A stretch of DNA of 64,000 bases from Vreelandella rituensis (GTDB lineage: Bacteria; Pseudomonadota; Gammaproteobacteria; Pseudomonadales; Halomonadaceae), in the NCBI RefSeq assembly GCF_003336665.1, contig NZ_QPIJ01000017.1, positions 1 through 64,000 on the forward strand, read 5' to 3'. The notes under the pieces are model-generated. The model was not told the origin of the DNA. It worked only from the letters and a program-made list of their open reading frames with translations, and did no database searches. The position numbers and the translations under genes are program-made. Shown in pieces: positions 35,890 through 44,333 of this stretch. Within the stretch, counting starts at the first letter, position 1; the number at the start of each line of letters is the position of its first letter.

Positions 35890-37140
35890 ATGACCGCCAT
35901 GACCTTTTCCCAGTCGGCCGAGGCGCTATCACCGCTGCGCCTGTATACCAGCCTTGCGGTTTTCCTGCTGGGCGCCATTGCCCTGATTGTGCCTTCCGGC
36001 TATTCGGTGGGAGCTGTGATGCTCTTGCTAGGCAGCATCGCATTGCTCATCAAACGGCCGGCACTGGGTTTGACCCATCGGGACTGGCTGGTAATCGCCG
36101 CGATGCTGGCCTACGCCACTGTGAGCATGCTGGAAGCCTGGTGGGATGGCCAAGGCACGCCTGGACTCGATAAGCCCAGCCGTTTCCTGCTTGCCATACC
36201 GGCCATGTTGTTGGTGATGGCCTATCCGCCGCGGCTTTCTTGGCTGTGGGCCGGCCTGACGCTCGGGGCTATCGGCGCTGGTGGTTGGGCCGGCTGGCAG
36301 AAACTAGTAGAGGGTGAGTGGCGTGCAACCGGCTACACCTATGTCATCCAGTTTGGCAACCTGAGCATGCTGCTGGGCATCCTTTGCCTCGCAGGGTTGG
36401 GCTGGGCCTGGGTGCAGCCGCGCCGGGTGCCTTGGCTGGCCCTGCTGTTGGTCGGGGCGCTGATGGGCATGCTGGGATCGCTGTTCTCCGGCAGCCGCGG
36501 TGGCTGGGTCGGCTTGCCGTTCGTGCTGCTAGTGCTCTACCGCGGCTACGGTCGCCACCTGCCGGGCCTGGTAAAGGGGACTGTGCTGGTCGCCATCGTC
36601 GCCGGGGCTTCGCTGGTATATGCCCTGCCGCAAACCGGCGTTCAGTCGCGAGTTAATCAGGCGTTCGATGACGTCTCGCGCTATGTCTCCGGCGAGAGCC
36701 TTACCAGCTCCGTTGGCGCGCGCTTCGAGATGTGGAAGGGCGCCTCGCAATTGATTCTGGAAAAGCCTCTCATCGGCTGGGGGGATAATGGTTACCAAGA
36801 GGGTATGCAGGCGCTGGCAGATGAAGGTGTAATTCATCCTTTTGTAACGCGTTATGGCCATGCGCACAATGAGTTCATCGATGCCTGGGCCAAGCGCGGC
36901 CTGATCGGGTTGGTGGTTCTACTGGCGCTCTACCTGATTCCCATGAAGTTCTTTGCCCGCCACCTTGATAGTCCTGACCTGGAATTGCGTTCTCTGGCGG
37001 TGGCGGGCGTGTTGTTGTCAGTGGCCTACATCGATTTCGGGCTGTCGCAGGCATTCCTGACCCATAACAGTGGGGTGATGATGTTTGCGTTTTGGCTGGC
37101 GGTACTGTGGGGAAGCTTTGCGGTGCGTAGCAGGGCTTGA
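35890..37140 (+). CDS. O-antigen ligase / Wzy_C-family polysaccharide ligase
   Basis: 416-residue inner-membrane protein with 10-12 hydrophobic segments. The Wzy_C core is visible: GSLFSGSRGGWVGLP, a long periplasmic stretch with GWGDNGYQ, then the conserved HAHNEFIDAWAKRGLIG. Such enzymes join undecaprenyl-linked O-antigen to lipid A-core or polymerise related glycans. It stands alone with no sugar genes beside it, inside the mosaic island. Bases 36820-37115 are repeated at 51838-52133. Confidence 0.85.
   Translation: MTAMTFSQSAEALSPLRLYTSLAVFLLGAIALIVPSGYSVGAVMLLLGSIALLIKRPALGLTHRDWLVIAAMLAYATVSMLEAWWDGQGTPGLDKPSRFLLAIPAMLLVMAYPPRLSWLWAGLTLGAIGAGGWAGWQKLVEGEWRATGYTYVIQFGNLSMLLGILCLAGLGWAWVQPRRVPWLALLLVGALMGMLGSLFSGSRGGWVGLPFVLLVLYRGYGRHLPGLVKGTVLVAIVAGASLVYALPQTGVQSRVNQAFDDVSRYVSGESLTSSVGARFEMWKGASQLILEKPLIGWGDNGYQEGMQALADEGVIHPFVTRYGHAHNEFIDAWAKRGLIGLVVLLALYLIPMKFFARHLDSPDLELRSLAVAGVLLSVAYIDFGLSQAFLTHNSGVMMFAFWLAVLWGSFAVRSRA
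36820..37115 (+). repeat. 296-bp direct repeat, left copy
   Basis: Aligns without gaps to 51838-52133, with about a dozen substitutions by eye. It covers the 3' part of the O-antigen ligase and ends abruptly at the same base in both copies, bracketing the 14.7-kb island. Confidence 0.9.
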
Positions 37141-37644
37141 TCGCTTCTTCGGGCTGATGTGGACAGGTTCAGCAAAACGTGTGTGAAACCCTCGCTCAGT
37201 TCTGTCGGTAATGGAGCAATGCATTAGTGCGCTGTCGAGTTCTGGGTGGCTAATGCGCCCTGACACTCTTCGTCCTGCGCGATGCGGCGCTCCAGGTGAA
37301 GGTTCTTGGGCTGCCTCAATCACCTGACTTCCCGACTTTTTCATCAAGCGCTTGACCTCGCGCTCCATGGTGCGCAATCGTTCGGCCAGCCCCTCCAGGG
37401 AGCGATAATCCAGCGGGGCATTGCCGCTCTCTTTGACAGCCAAGATATACTGGTCGGCATCATCCACCAACTGATCGAAGGATATCTGGGCGTTACGCAC
37501 CAGGCGCTGGAAGCTGTCGTCCCTGGGCTGGGCGCTTTCCCGCGTGTCCGCGATACGCTGGATGAGTCGACCGGCGTTGTTGGCCAAGTCAAAAGTCACT
37601 TCGAGCATGTGCTGGACAAAGGGGTTGTGGACAGTGGTTAACAT
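37018..37644 (-). CDS. Unknown protein, probably altered at its 3' end
   Basis: 208 residues from ATG 37644, which has GGGAGG 8 bases upstream. The first ~110 residues form regular charged helices (HMLEVTFDLANNAGRLIQRI, FDQLVDDADQYILAVKESG, LERLRTMEREVKRLMKK-like) and look genuine. The last ~95 residues are Pro/His/Arg-rich without structure and run antisense through the last 123 bases of the ligase gene, so the original 3' end was probably lost at a rearrangement. No family recognised. Confidence 0.5.
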   Translation of the reverse strand: MLTTVHNPFVQHMLEVTFDLANNAGRLIQRIADTRESAQPRDDSFQRLVRNAQISFDQLVDDADQYILAVKESGNAPLDYRSLEGLAERLRTMEREVKRLMKKSGSQVIEAAQEPSPGAPHRAGRRVSGRISHPELDSALMHCSITDRTERGFHTRFAEPVHISPKKRSSPATHRKASPQYRQPKRKHHHPTVMGQECLRQPEIDVGH

Positions 37645-37807
37645 GATTTCTACCTCCCACCGTGATATAGGGTGGCTGACAATAAGTCTAGTTGCTCCGC
37701 AGGCTAATCCCGCGATCTCGGCGCATTGGCGCCGAGCATAGCATTACCCGGCATTCACTCAATGGGAGGCTTCACGCTTTTCAGACAGAAACGAGGTCGT
37801 CCTCCGC

Positions 37808-38803
37808 TTACCCCTCTAACGAAAAGAAATCCCCCGCATTATTCTCGAACTCGTCGGCGATACGAATGTAGCGCTCGAAAGTGTTCTGGTCACGGTGACC
37901 GCTTACCCGCTTGATTTGTACATCGCTCTTGCCGCGCAGGTGTGCCTCGGTGATGAATCCTGCCCGAAAGCTATGCGGTGTGTACCCCTGCGACACCAGC
38001 CCCGCCTGCTCAAGTATCTTTCCCATCCTTATGTACAGCGTCTGAGCTACCATCCGCCCGGCTCCCAATTGCCCTCTGGAACTAATGCCGCGAAAGATCG
38101 CTCCTTTGGTAATACCCGAGGCCGCCAGCCAGCGCTCCAACATGGATACTGGGCAGTAAGGGTTGCCTGTCGGCGCTCGCATCAGGCTCTTGGTCTCGAT
38201 CCGGCCCGAGCGGTTGGCCTTGCTGTGATGCAAGGTAATGATGATTCCCTCGGGACGCCATTCAATATCCTGGCAGGTGAGTACCACCACCTCGCTGCGT
38301 CGGAACGCCCCATAGAAACTGAGCAGAAACATGGCGCTGTCCCGCAGGCCATGCAGAGTCTCGCGATCCACGGCATCCAGCATCACATGCAGCTCTTTGA
38401 GACGTAGCGCCGGCGCCGAGGCCTGGCGCATGTCACGGCTCTTCTTTATACCGCGCAGTACACTGCGCACGACCATGGTTTTCACCGGCGAGGGCAGGTT
38501 CATGTAGCGGTGCCACATGTGCAGTGAGTTGGCATAGCGCTCCAGGGTGGCCGGCTTCTTGCCCAAGGCGTTCTGTGCCGACAGGTAGTTAGCGATATCG
38601 GTTTCCGTTGCAGGCAGTGCCCCCCCGGCCTGTTGATACACTTTCAGATCGGCGCGCATGGCTCGGACAGTATTGGGCGACACGCTTTCGGAAAGCAGGC
38701 GCCTCGCTTCACGCGACAGACCTGCGTTATCGATGTAAAGCTCCCCCCGGGTATTTTGATTCGTGCTTGGGATGAGTGGGTTAGGCTGACCGTGTGGCTC
38801 CAT
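37808..38803 (-). CDS. Tyrosine recombinase/integrase
   Basis: 331-residue site-specific recombinase. An N-terminal SAM-like core-binding domain (LSESVSPNTVRAMRADLKVYQQ, AQNALGKKPATLERYANSLHMWHRYM) is followed by a catalytic domain with arginine I in FYGAFRRSEVV, HSFR (box II), GHR and the nucleophile in TFERYIRI. All RHRHY residues appear present. ATG 38803 is favoured, with GGGAGA 8 bases upstream; TTG 38821 overlaps the helicase stop. It is the last gene of an operon that also contains a winged-helix-like protein and SF2 helicase. Confidence 0.9.
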   Translation of the reverse strand: MEPHGQPNPLIPSTNQNTRGELYIDNAGLSREARRLLSESVSPNTVRAMRADLKVYQQAGGALPATETDIANYLSAQNALGKKPATLERYANSLHMWHRYMNLPSPVKTMVVRSVLRGIKKSRDMRQASAPALRLKELHVMLDAVDRETLHGLRDSAMFLLSFYGAFRRSEVVVLTCQDIEWRPEGIIITLHHSKANRSGRIETKSLMRAPTGNPYCPVSMLERWLAASGITKGAIFRGISSRGQLGAGRMVAQTLYIRMGKILEQAGLVSQGYTPHSFRAGFITEAHLRGKSDVQIKRVSGHRDQNTFERYIRIADEFENNAGDFFSLEG

Positions 38804-38817
38804 AAATCTTCTCCCGC

Positions 38818-40356
38818 TCAATACGTCAGACGTAGGGCTACCAGGCGCTCAAAAAACGCCTGCGAAAATGCCACGTCTGCCTCGGTGTTAGCCACAGCGC
38901 CGTGGTGAGCCTCCTGGAAGGTAAGCGCTACGCCCGCATTTTCCGCCACGGCATTATTGGTGGCGGACGAGGAAATTGGCGTCTCCGTCTGATCCGCCGC
39001 GCTCACCCCTTGATCACTTGCCGCTTTCACCTGGCTCGTATCGTCGGCCGCACGGGCGGTGTTGCCGACGGGTGTCACGTTGGCCAGATCATCGGGCAGG
39101 TCGTCATTTAAGCGTCGAGCAAACCGACGTAAGAAGGTTTCATTGAGCGCGTAGAAGTAGCACGTCCCATCCTCTGCGCCTCGACGGCGGATAATGCGCC
39201 CGAGCACCTGCCGAAAGAACTGTTCCGTGCGGACATGACTGAGGTAGCAGCAAACCCGGAGTCGCGGCAGGTTGACACCTTCGGACACCATGCCGACGGC
39301 TACAATCCAAGATGTTTCGGCGTCACGAAACGCCTCTAGTTGGGCGTGGGCGGTGGGGTCGTTGCTGGTGACAAGGCAAACCGATTGCTGCGCGTCTTCT
39401 AACCGCTGGGCAATTTCTTCGGCATGCAAAATGTCGGCCGCCACGACCAGTCCACCCGCATTCGGGTCCTGTTGGCGAAGCGCGCTCAAGCGCGCGATAC
39501 CGAGCGATAACACATGCTGAAGAGGTGCCTCATCGCGGATGACGTCGGCATAGTGCACGGCGGGGTGTCGGAGAAGGTGCGGAATGCTGGAATATTGGCG
39601 TGCTTCCTTGCGACCGGTGCGTGGATGAAACCGTGTCAGGCCGATGGACCGATTATCGACAAGTTCGACATGCGGGTGGCGGCAAATCCCATCCTGAAGG
39701 GCATCTTTCAAGGTATAAACGTAGTCGGGCGTCAAGCGCTGTTGGGACGGGCGAGTTTGCGTGATGTCATCCTCGTCAGACGATGGGAGGGTGGCCTCAA
39801 CGTAGCGCAGCAGCGGCAGGCAGCTGCCATCGGTGCGCCAGGGCGTTCCTGACAACGCAAGGGTGTAGCGCACATGCCGTTCCAATGCCATCAGTGCCAG
39901 CCCCCACTGATTGGCGTCGTTGATCTGCCCACCAGGGGCAGACGCATGATGGCTCTCATCCCAGATGAGCAACACACGAAAATTCCGGCAAAGATGTTTT
40001 AACGCAGCTAGACGGTTGGCCAGGGCATGGTAGGTCAGCGCCACGCCAATGGCGCCCAGCTGCCCATCCAGGGGACTATTGAGCACCTCACCTAGGGTGT
40101 CGCGGGCGTCTTTGACCACGGCCCGTGTCGGGCCGAGGTATACGACATAGTCGATAGCATCACGCGTGATCAACGCCTGGGCGAGCACGGCGGCCAGCAA
40201 CATCTTCCCTGCACCGGGCGTTGCCTGGCAGAGAAAGTGTGGCGACTGTGGGGTAAGGTTGGCCAGGGCGCGCGCTAAACAGTCCGATTGCCATTGGCGT
40301 AGTGGCGGCACGGTGGCGTTGGGGTTATCCACCCCATGAGAAGAAGACGGGCTCAT
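38818..40356 (-). CDS. SF2 helicase, copy 2, integrase-linked
   Basis: 512-residue paralogue of the helicase at 21926. The N-terminus MSPSSSHGVDNPNATVPPLRQWQSDCL precedes motif I ATPGAGKM, where the usual serine/threonine after the lysine is methionine. Motif II is WDESHHA, motif III LALSGTPWRTD, motif V GMVSEGVNLPRL and motif VI RQVLGRIIRRRG. A polar tail of ~80 residues follows. The start codon overlaps the stop of the partner gene (ATGA), so the two are made together. With an integrase directly downstream, it may serve transfer, replication or protection of the element; function not established. Confidence 0.85.
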   Translation of the reverse strand: MSPSSSHGVDNPNATVPPLRQWQSDCLARALANLTPQSPHFLCQATPGAGKMLLAAVLAQALITRDAIDYVVYLGPTRAVVKDARDTLGEVLNSPLDGQLGAIGVALTYHALANRLAALKHLCRNFRVLLIWDESHHASAPGGQINDANQWGLALMALERHVRYTLALSGTPWRTDGSCLPLLRYVEATLPSSDEDDITQTRPSQQRLTPDYVYTLKDALQDGICRHPHVELVDNRSIGLTRFHPRTGRKEARQYSSIPHLLRHPAVHYADVIRDEAPLQHVLSLGIARLSALRQQDPNAGGLVVAADILHAEEIAQRLEDAQQSVCLVTSNDPTAHAQLEAFRDAETSWIVAVGMVSEGVNLPRLRVCCYLSHVRTEQFFRQVLGRIIRRRGAEDGTCYFYALNETFLRRFARRLNDDLPDDLANVTPVGNTARAADDTSQVKAASDQGVSAADQTETPISSSATNNAVAENAGVALTFQEAHHGAVANTEADVAFSQAFFERLVALRLTY

Positions 40357-40958
40357 GCGCGGGTCTCCTTGCCGGTCAGCTGCCGCCGTAAGGTGAGGTT
40401 GGCATCCCATTCGCCTTTGAGGCGGTCACTTTGCTCAATAGACGTCTTGAGCAAAGGGGCAATACGCGCCTTCTCATGCGGGTAGCGGTCGAGCACTTTC
40501 TTGTAATACTCCGCTTCGCTGATGGCGACATGCATCCGGGTGCTTAGGTGATGACGGTCTTTTTCCAAAAAGGACAGCAGGTCATCAGTATCCGCCGGTG
40601 ACGTGGAGGGTGTCGTCTCAGGCGTCGCCGCCTGCTCAGCAGTTTCTTCCGTGGCTTCAACGAGGGTCAGGCAATAAATCGTGCGATTTTCGCCCTCGAC
40701 GCCCACGCGTTTGGCGAGCCCCAGACGTTCAAGGGTGTGCACGCGGTCGCGAACATAGTAGCGCAACTTCGTTTTGTCGCAATCTGCCAGCTCCGGCAGC
40801 GTCAGCAAGATGTCGCGCACCTTTGGAATGGTGAACGGGGTATCTGTTTGGGCAAAGTGCAGCAGCTGGTTATCCAGGGCTTCTGCGATCATGCGGCCCA
40901 GCGGATTGTTACGGCGTGGTTTACGCGGTGGTAGCAAGGAAGATGTCGGCTGGCTCAT
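40353..40958 (-). CDS. Winged-helix-like partner protein, copy 2
   Basis: 201-residue protein with AAGGAGG 7 bases before ATG 40958. A basic N-terminus (PPRKPRRNNPLGRMI) is followed by a winged-helix-like part (FTIPKVRDILLTLPEL, RYYVRDRVHTLERLGLAKRV), a Thr/Glu-rich linker, and a C-terminal helical part (SEAEYYKKVLDRYPHEKARI, SIEQSDRLKGEWDANL). Order and C-terminal pattern match copy 1 at 21276-21893. It overlaps the small upstream gene and the helicase by 4 bases each (ATGA), an operon with tight translational coupling. Confidence 0.7.
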   Translation of the reverse strand: MSQPTSSLLPPRKPRRNNPLGRMIAEALDNQLLHFAQTDTPFTIPKVRDILLTLPELADCDKTKLRYYVRDRVHTLERLGLAKRVGVEGENRTIYCLTLVEATEETAEQAATPETTPSTSPADTDDLLSFLEKDRHHLSTRMHVAISEAEYYKKVLDRYPHEKARIAPLLKTSIEQSDRLKGEWDANLTLRRQLTGKETRA

Positions 40959-41167
40959 GCGCGCACCTCCTTGGTATGGCGAAGGCGGCATTCTGGCGCG
41001 GTGGCAGCTGTCAGTGCATTGACCGTGCGGATAGCGGCCAAGTCGCGACGAGAGTGACGTCGCTCGATGCAAGGGGAGGTGAGAGCGGTAAAAAAGACCA
41101 TTACCCGGCGGTGAGCGGCGGCGCGCGCACGACGGTAACGGAAGAGGGACACGGTAGGCTTTACCAT
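40955..41167 (-). CDS. Small basic protein, unknown
   Basis: 70 residues, strongly arginine-rich (FRYRRARAAAHRRVMVFF). AGGAG lies 7 bases before ATG 41167, and the stop overlaps the next start (ATGA), so it is probably a real leader gene of the helicase-integrase operon. No family recognised. Confidence 0.5.
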   Translation of the reverse strand: MVKPTVSLFRYRRARAAAHRRVMVFFTALTSPCIERRHSRRDLAAIRTVNALTAATAPECRLRHTKEVRA

Positions 41168-41253
41168 GGGTGAGCTCCTAGAGTTAATGGAGCCATCCCC
41201 GCTGTCGCCAAACAGGATGGGGGTGGCCGTACGCAGGTTGGCGAACCGGAACT

Positions 41254-41493
41254 CTAGGAAACCGGCAGACCCGAAGGTCTCCCACGCACGACCACCATAA
41301 ACATGGCAAGCACAAAAAAAGCACTAACCATGGTAGTAGCGCTTACACGCCTAGAGTTGTTTGGGTCGCCAAAACCCTGTCGAGTAATTTGACTCGACAG
41401 CTGGAAAGGTATCAGGGCATTTTGGGCTTGTAAAGCACGGAGCGCCTGCAAAGTCCTTGCCTTCATTTCATTACCACTCTGCGCGTAAAGCAT
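41254..41493 (-). CDS. Small single-span protein, doubtful
   Basis: 79 residues from ATG 41493, with a helical charged part and one C-terminal membrane segment (TTMVSAFFVLAMFMVVV). It lies upstream of the helicase operon on the same strand, and its 5' part overlaps the truncated TnpB antisense. Ribosome site weak; may be spurious. Confidence 0.3.
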   Translation of the reverse strand: MLYAQSGNEMKARTLQALRALQAQNALIPFQLSSQITRQGFGDPNNSRRVSATTMVSAFFVLAMFMVVVRGRPSGLPVS

Positions 41494-41505
41494 CGCCCGA
41501 CTGAA

Positions 41506-42444
41506 GTGAACGCTGGGGCCACGCATGCCTTCATTAAGGTGCGTTGGCAGAACGACTGGATCTGGATGGGATTTCAGCTCAAGGGCCAATACCGCTTTCG
41601 CGGCAAGGGCCAAGCGAAATCACCCCTGCTGACCTATAACGGTCGCCACTGGCAGCTCTCGTTACCCGAACAGTTCAACCCACCGACGCCCACCAAAGGC
41701 ACGCCTAATCGGGTGCTGGCGGTCGATGTCGGTATCAACACGGCGGCCACCTGGGCCGTGGTCGATGCTCAAGGCACTGTCCATGCACGCGGGTTTATCT
41801 CGCGCACGGATAAAGACCGTGAGTATCGGCTCATGCAACGCATCCGTCGCGCTGCGCGCAGACACGCCCGCCACGGATGCCGTTTGCCGGTGGGCTTTTG
41901 CCGTCGGGATCACCAGCGTTTAACTCACCTGGCTGATAACCAAGCCCATCAGATCAGTCGGCAGCTGGTGAACCTGGCGCTCAATCATGACTGCCAAGCC
42001 ATGGCCGTCGAAGACCTCAAAGGCTGGCGCCCGAAAGCAGGCAAAAAGCGCACGCCGATGAAAGCGCGCTTTCACCGCTGGTTTCACCGCCAACTGGTTA
42101 ATCGTATCGACAGCAAGGCAGAAGAAGTCGGCTTAAAACGTGTGCACGTGTATGCGCGTGGCACGTCGCGGCAAGCGTTTGATGGCTCGGGGCCAGTGAA
42201 ACGAGACGTTGCCAATTACAGTCAATGCATGTTTTCAAGCAGCAAACGGTATCACGCCGATCTTAATGCCGCCTATAACATGGCCGCTCGCGGCCATGTC
42301 TACTTCCAGGGCGGTCAGCGCAAGCAGACCGCCCGTGTGAGGTCGCAGACGTCGACCCACGCACCGAGAATCCTGGTAACCCTCTCCAATGCTCTGGCAA
42401 CAGGGTGGGTGAGAGGGATTAGAATCCGCGATTCTATTCTGTGA
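41506..42444 (+). CDS. TnpB-type RNA-guided nuclease, N-terminally truncated, zinc ribbon lost
   Basis: IS200/IS605-family OrfB. RuvC motifs: AVDVGINTAA (Asp), AVEDLKGW (Glu) and HADLNAAYN (Asp). The frame is open back to 41434 with VKHRPTEVNAGATHAFIKV in front of GTG 41506, but the N-terminal ~100 residues of a full TnpB are missing. The zinc ribbon that normally has two CxxC pairs reads TSRQAFDGSG and SQCMFSSSKRYHAD, leaving one cysteine. Nuclease residues are kept. No TnpA is adjacent. Downstream GGAGGGTTCAAGG near 42455 resembles a TnpB guide-scaffold end. Confidence 0.75.
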   Translation: MNAGATHAFIKVRWQNDWIWMGFQLKGQYRFRGKGQAKSPLLTYNGRHWQLSLPEQFNPPTPTKGTPNRVLAVDVGINTAATWAVVDAQGTVHARGFISRTDKDREYRLMQRIRRAARRHARHGCRLPVGFCRRDHQRLTHLADNQAHQISRQLVNLALNHDCQAMAVEDLKGWRPKAGKKRTPMKARFHRWFHRQLVNRIDSKAEEVGLKRVHVYARGTSRQAFDGSGPVKRDVANYSQCMFSSSKRYHADLNAAYNMAARGHVYFQGGQRKQTARVRSQTSTHAPRILVTLSNALATGWVRGIRIRDSIL

Positions 42445-42476
42445 ATGAATCGGCGGAGGGTTCAAGGAATATACCG

Positions 42477-42504
42477 TTGACATATCCCTCGTTTAAATTA
42501 CTAT
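42477..42504 (+). promoter_or_regulatory. Promoter of vapBC with operator-like repeats
   Basis: TTGACA (42477-42482), 16 bases, TACTAT (42499-42504). Around it are repeated GATATAC/GGATATACC words (42508-42530 and 42467-42475) that could be VapB operator half-sites. Confidence 0.6.
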
Positions 42505-42540
42505 GGGATATACCTTCAAGATATACAGTGGAGATCAAAA

Positions 42541-42771
42541 ATGGAGCAAGGTGCTGTATTTAAGAGCAATCGTAGCCAGGCAGTGCGGCTCCCCAAGGCG
42601 CTTGCCTTGCCAGATGGCGTTAAGCGCGTTGATATTGTAGCTATTGGTCGCGTACGTATTATTACACCCGCAGGCGAGGCATGGGATAGCTGGTTTGATG
42701 GCGAAGGCGTTACGGCAGACTTCATGCCAATGAGGGAACAGCCCACCGCTCAAGAGCGAGAGGCGCTTTGA
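42541..42771 (+). CDS. vapB: VapB antitoxin (AbrB/MazE fold)
   Basis: 76-residue antitoxin. N-terminal swapped-hairpin DNA-binding segment with the family start AVFKSNRSQAVRLPKALALP, C-terminal tail with WDSWF and an acidic stretch that wraps the toxin. The stop overlaps the toxin start (TGATG). Confidence 0.93.
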   Translation: MEQGAVFKSNRSQAVRLPKALALPDGVKRVDIVAIGRVRIITPAGEAWDSWFDGEGVTADFMPMREQPTAQEREAL

Positions 42772-43181
42772 TGCTGAAGTACATGCTCGACACCAACATT
42801 TGTATCTTCACAATCAAGAATCGCCCGCAAGAGGTTCGGGATGCGTTCAAGCAGCACCATGGGCAGATGTGCATTAGCTCTGTGACATTAATGGAGTTGA
42901 TCTATGGTGCCGAAAAATCTGGTTTTCCCGAGCGGAACCTAGCCGACATAGAGGGGTTTGCTGCTCGGTTAGAAGTGATGAATTACGACGATGCTGCTGC
43001 GACGCACACTGGACAGCTTCGGGCAGAGCAAGCTAAAGCAGGTAAGCCTATTGGCGCGTATGACCAGATGATAGCGGGGCATGCCCGTTCACAAGGGCTG
43101 ATTTTGGTTACAAACAACCTGCGTGAGTTCAAACGGGTTCCTGGTTTACGAGTAGAAGATTGGGTAAGTCCAGATCAGTAA
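42771..43181 (+). CDS. vapC: VapC toxin (PIN-domain ribonuclease)
   Basis: 136-residue PIN RNase, usually cutting initiator tRNA or rRNA and stopping translation. First acidic residue in YMLDTNICIF, second in MELIYGAEKS, third in GAYDQMIAGHA, and the final pair in LVTNNLREFKRVPGL. All expected catalytic acids are present. Start ATG 42771 overlaps vapB; the TTG just before it is not needed. Confidence 0.94.
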   Translation: MLKYMLDTNICIFTIKNRPQEVRDAFKQHHGQMCISSVTLMELIYGAEKSGFPERNLADIEGFAARLEVMNYDDAAATHTGQLRAEQAKAGKPIGAYDQMIAGHARSQGLILVTNNLREFKRVPGLRVEDWVSPDQ

Positions 43182-43283
43182 GTGACTGCTGCTCCCCAAT
43201 GAAAGGGACTCCTCCCCTCCTGAAGCTTCAACGAGCTACATTGATGGTGAATACACGCCTATCAATGAAAAAGGGGAAGAGTC

Positions 43284-44333
43284 ATGAATCAGCATACGGC
43301 GATTGGAATTGATTTGGCAAAGCGAGTTTTTCAAGTGTGCATCATCGACACACGTAACCAACATGTGCATGTCAATAAGGCGCTAAAACGACATGAGCTG
43401 CTCGATTTCATCCGTCAGCAACCACGTTGTCGTGTGTTTATGGAGGCTTGCGGCGGGTCGCACTATTGGGCACGACAGATAAAGGCGATAGGACACGACG
43501 TCGGTCTGATTTCACCTCAGTTCGTCACGCCTTTTCGCAAAGGCCACAAAACGGATGCTAACGATGCGCTGGCCATTGTCGAAGCAGGCCTACGACCCAA
43601 CATGCGTTTTGTGCCTGCTAAAGGAATAGAGCAGCAAGATATCCAGAGCCTGCATCGCATTCGTGATCGCTATATCAAGCAGCGTACTCAACTGATCAAC
43701 CAGGTACATGGCTTATTGCAGGAGTACGGCATGATCAGCGGTTGCGGGCAAAAATCACTGACGCAGTGTGTCTGGCGAGCGCTGGAAGATGCGGAAAACG
43801 AACTGACCATGGTGATGCGCGACTTGCTTGCTGACCAGATGGAAGAATTGGATCGACTCAACGAACGGCTTCAGAGCCTTGACCAGCGAGTAGAGCAAGT
43901 AAGTCGCGCGTTTGCGCCTTGCCGTCAACTGATGGCGATTGAAGGTGTCGGGGTGGTATCAGCGACGCAACTTTACAGTGCGTTGGGTGACGGTCGAGCT
44001 TTCCAGAACGGGCGCCAGGCATCGGCTTATATCGGCCTGACGCCGAAACAATATAGCAGCGGCGGCTCTGCCAATATGCGAGGCATCGGGCGTACGGGGC
44101 AGGTATCACTCAAATGCGCCCTCATACGAGGTGCACATGCCGCCATTCGTGTCGTAGGCGATAAACAAGATGCCAGAAGCCAGTGGTTACGTGCATTAGT
44201 CAGTCGTGTTGGCAAAAACAGGGCGGCCGTTGCCTTGGCCAACAAAAACGTACGCATTGCGTGGGCGATGCTTTGCCGGAAAACGCCTTACCGTAACGAT
44301 TTTCATACGGTCCATGACGTGATGGCGATATAA
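43284..44333 (+). CDS. IS110-family transposase
   Basis: 349-residue DEDD transposase/recombinase. N-terminal RuvC-like part: GIDLAKRVFQV (Asp), FMEACGGSHYW (Glu), GHKTDANDALAI (Asp pair). C-terminal domain has the serine region ASAYIGLTPKQYSSGGSANM-type and GIGRTGQVSLK. Known IS110/IS1111 elements use a bridge RNA from an untranslated end; here ~100 bases lie on the left and ~140 on the right. Confidence 0.95.
   Translation: MNQHTAIGIDLAKRVFQVCIIDTRNQHVHVNKALKRHELLDFIRQQPRCRVFMEACGGSHYWARQIKAIGHDVGLISPQFVTPFRKGHKTDANDALAIVEAGLRPNMRFVPAKGIEQQDIQSLHRIRDRYIKQRTQLINQVHGLLQEYGMISGCGQKSLTQCVWRALEDAENELTMVMRDLLADQMEELDRLNERLQSLDQRVEQVSRAFAPCRQLMAIEGVGVVSATQLYSALGDGRAFQNGRQASAYIGLTPKQYSSGGSANMRGIGRTGQVSLKCALIRGAHAAIRVVGDKQDARSQWLRALVSRVGKNRAAVALANKNVRIAWAMLCRKTPYRNDFHTVHDVMAI

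Noticed and set aside
37645..37807. tRNA gene as integration site next to the integrase
   Set aside because: No cloverleaf or TψC-like box; only a GC hairpin at 37717-37736.
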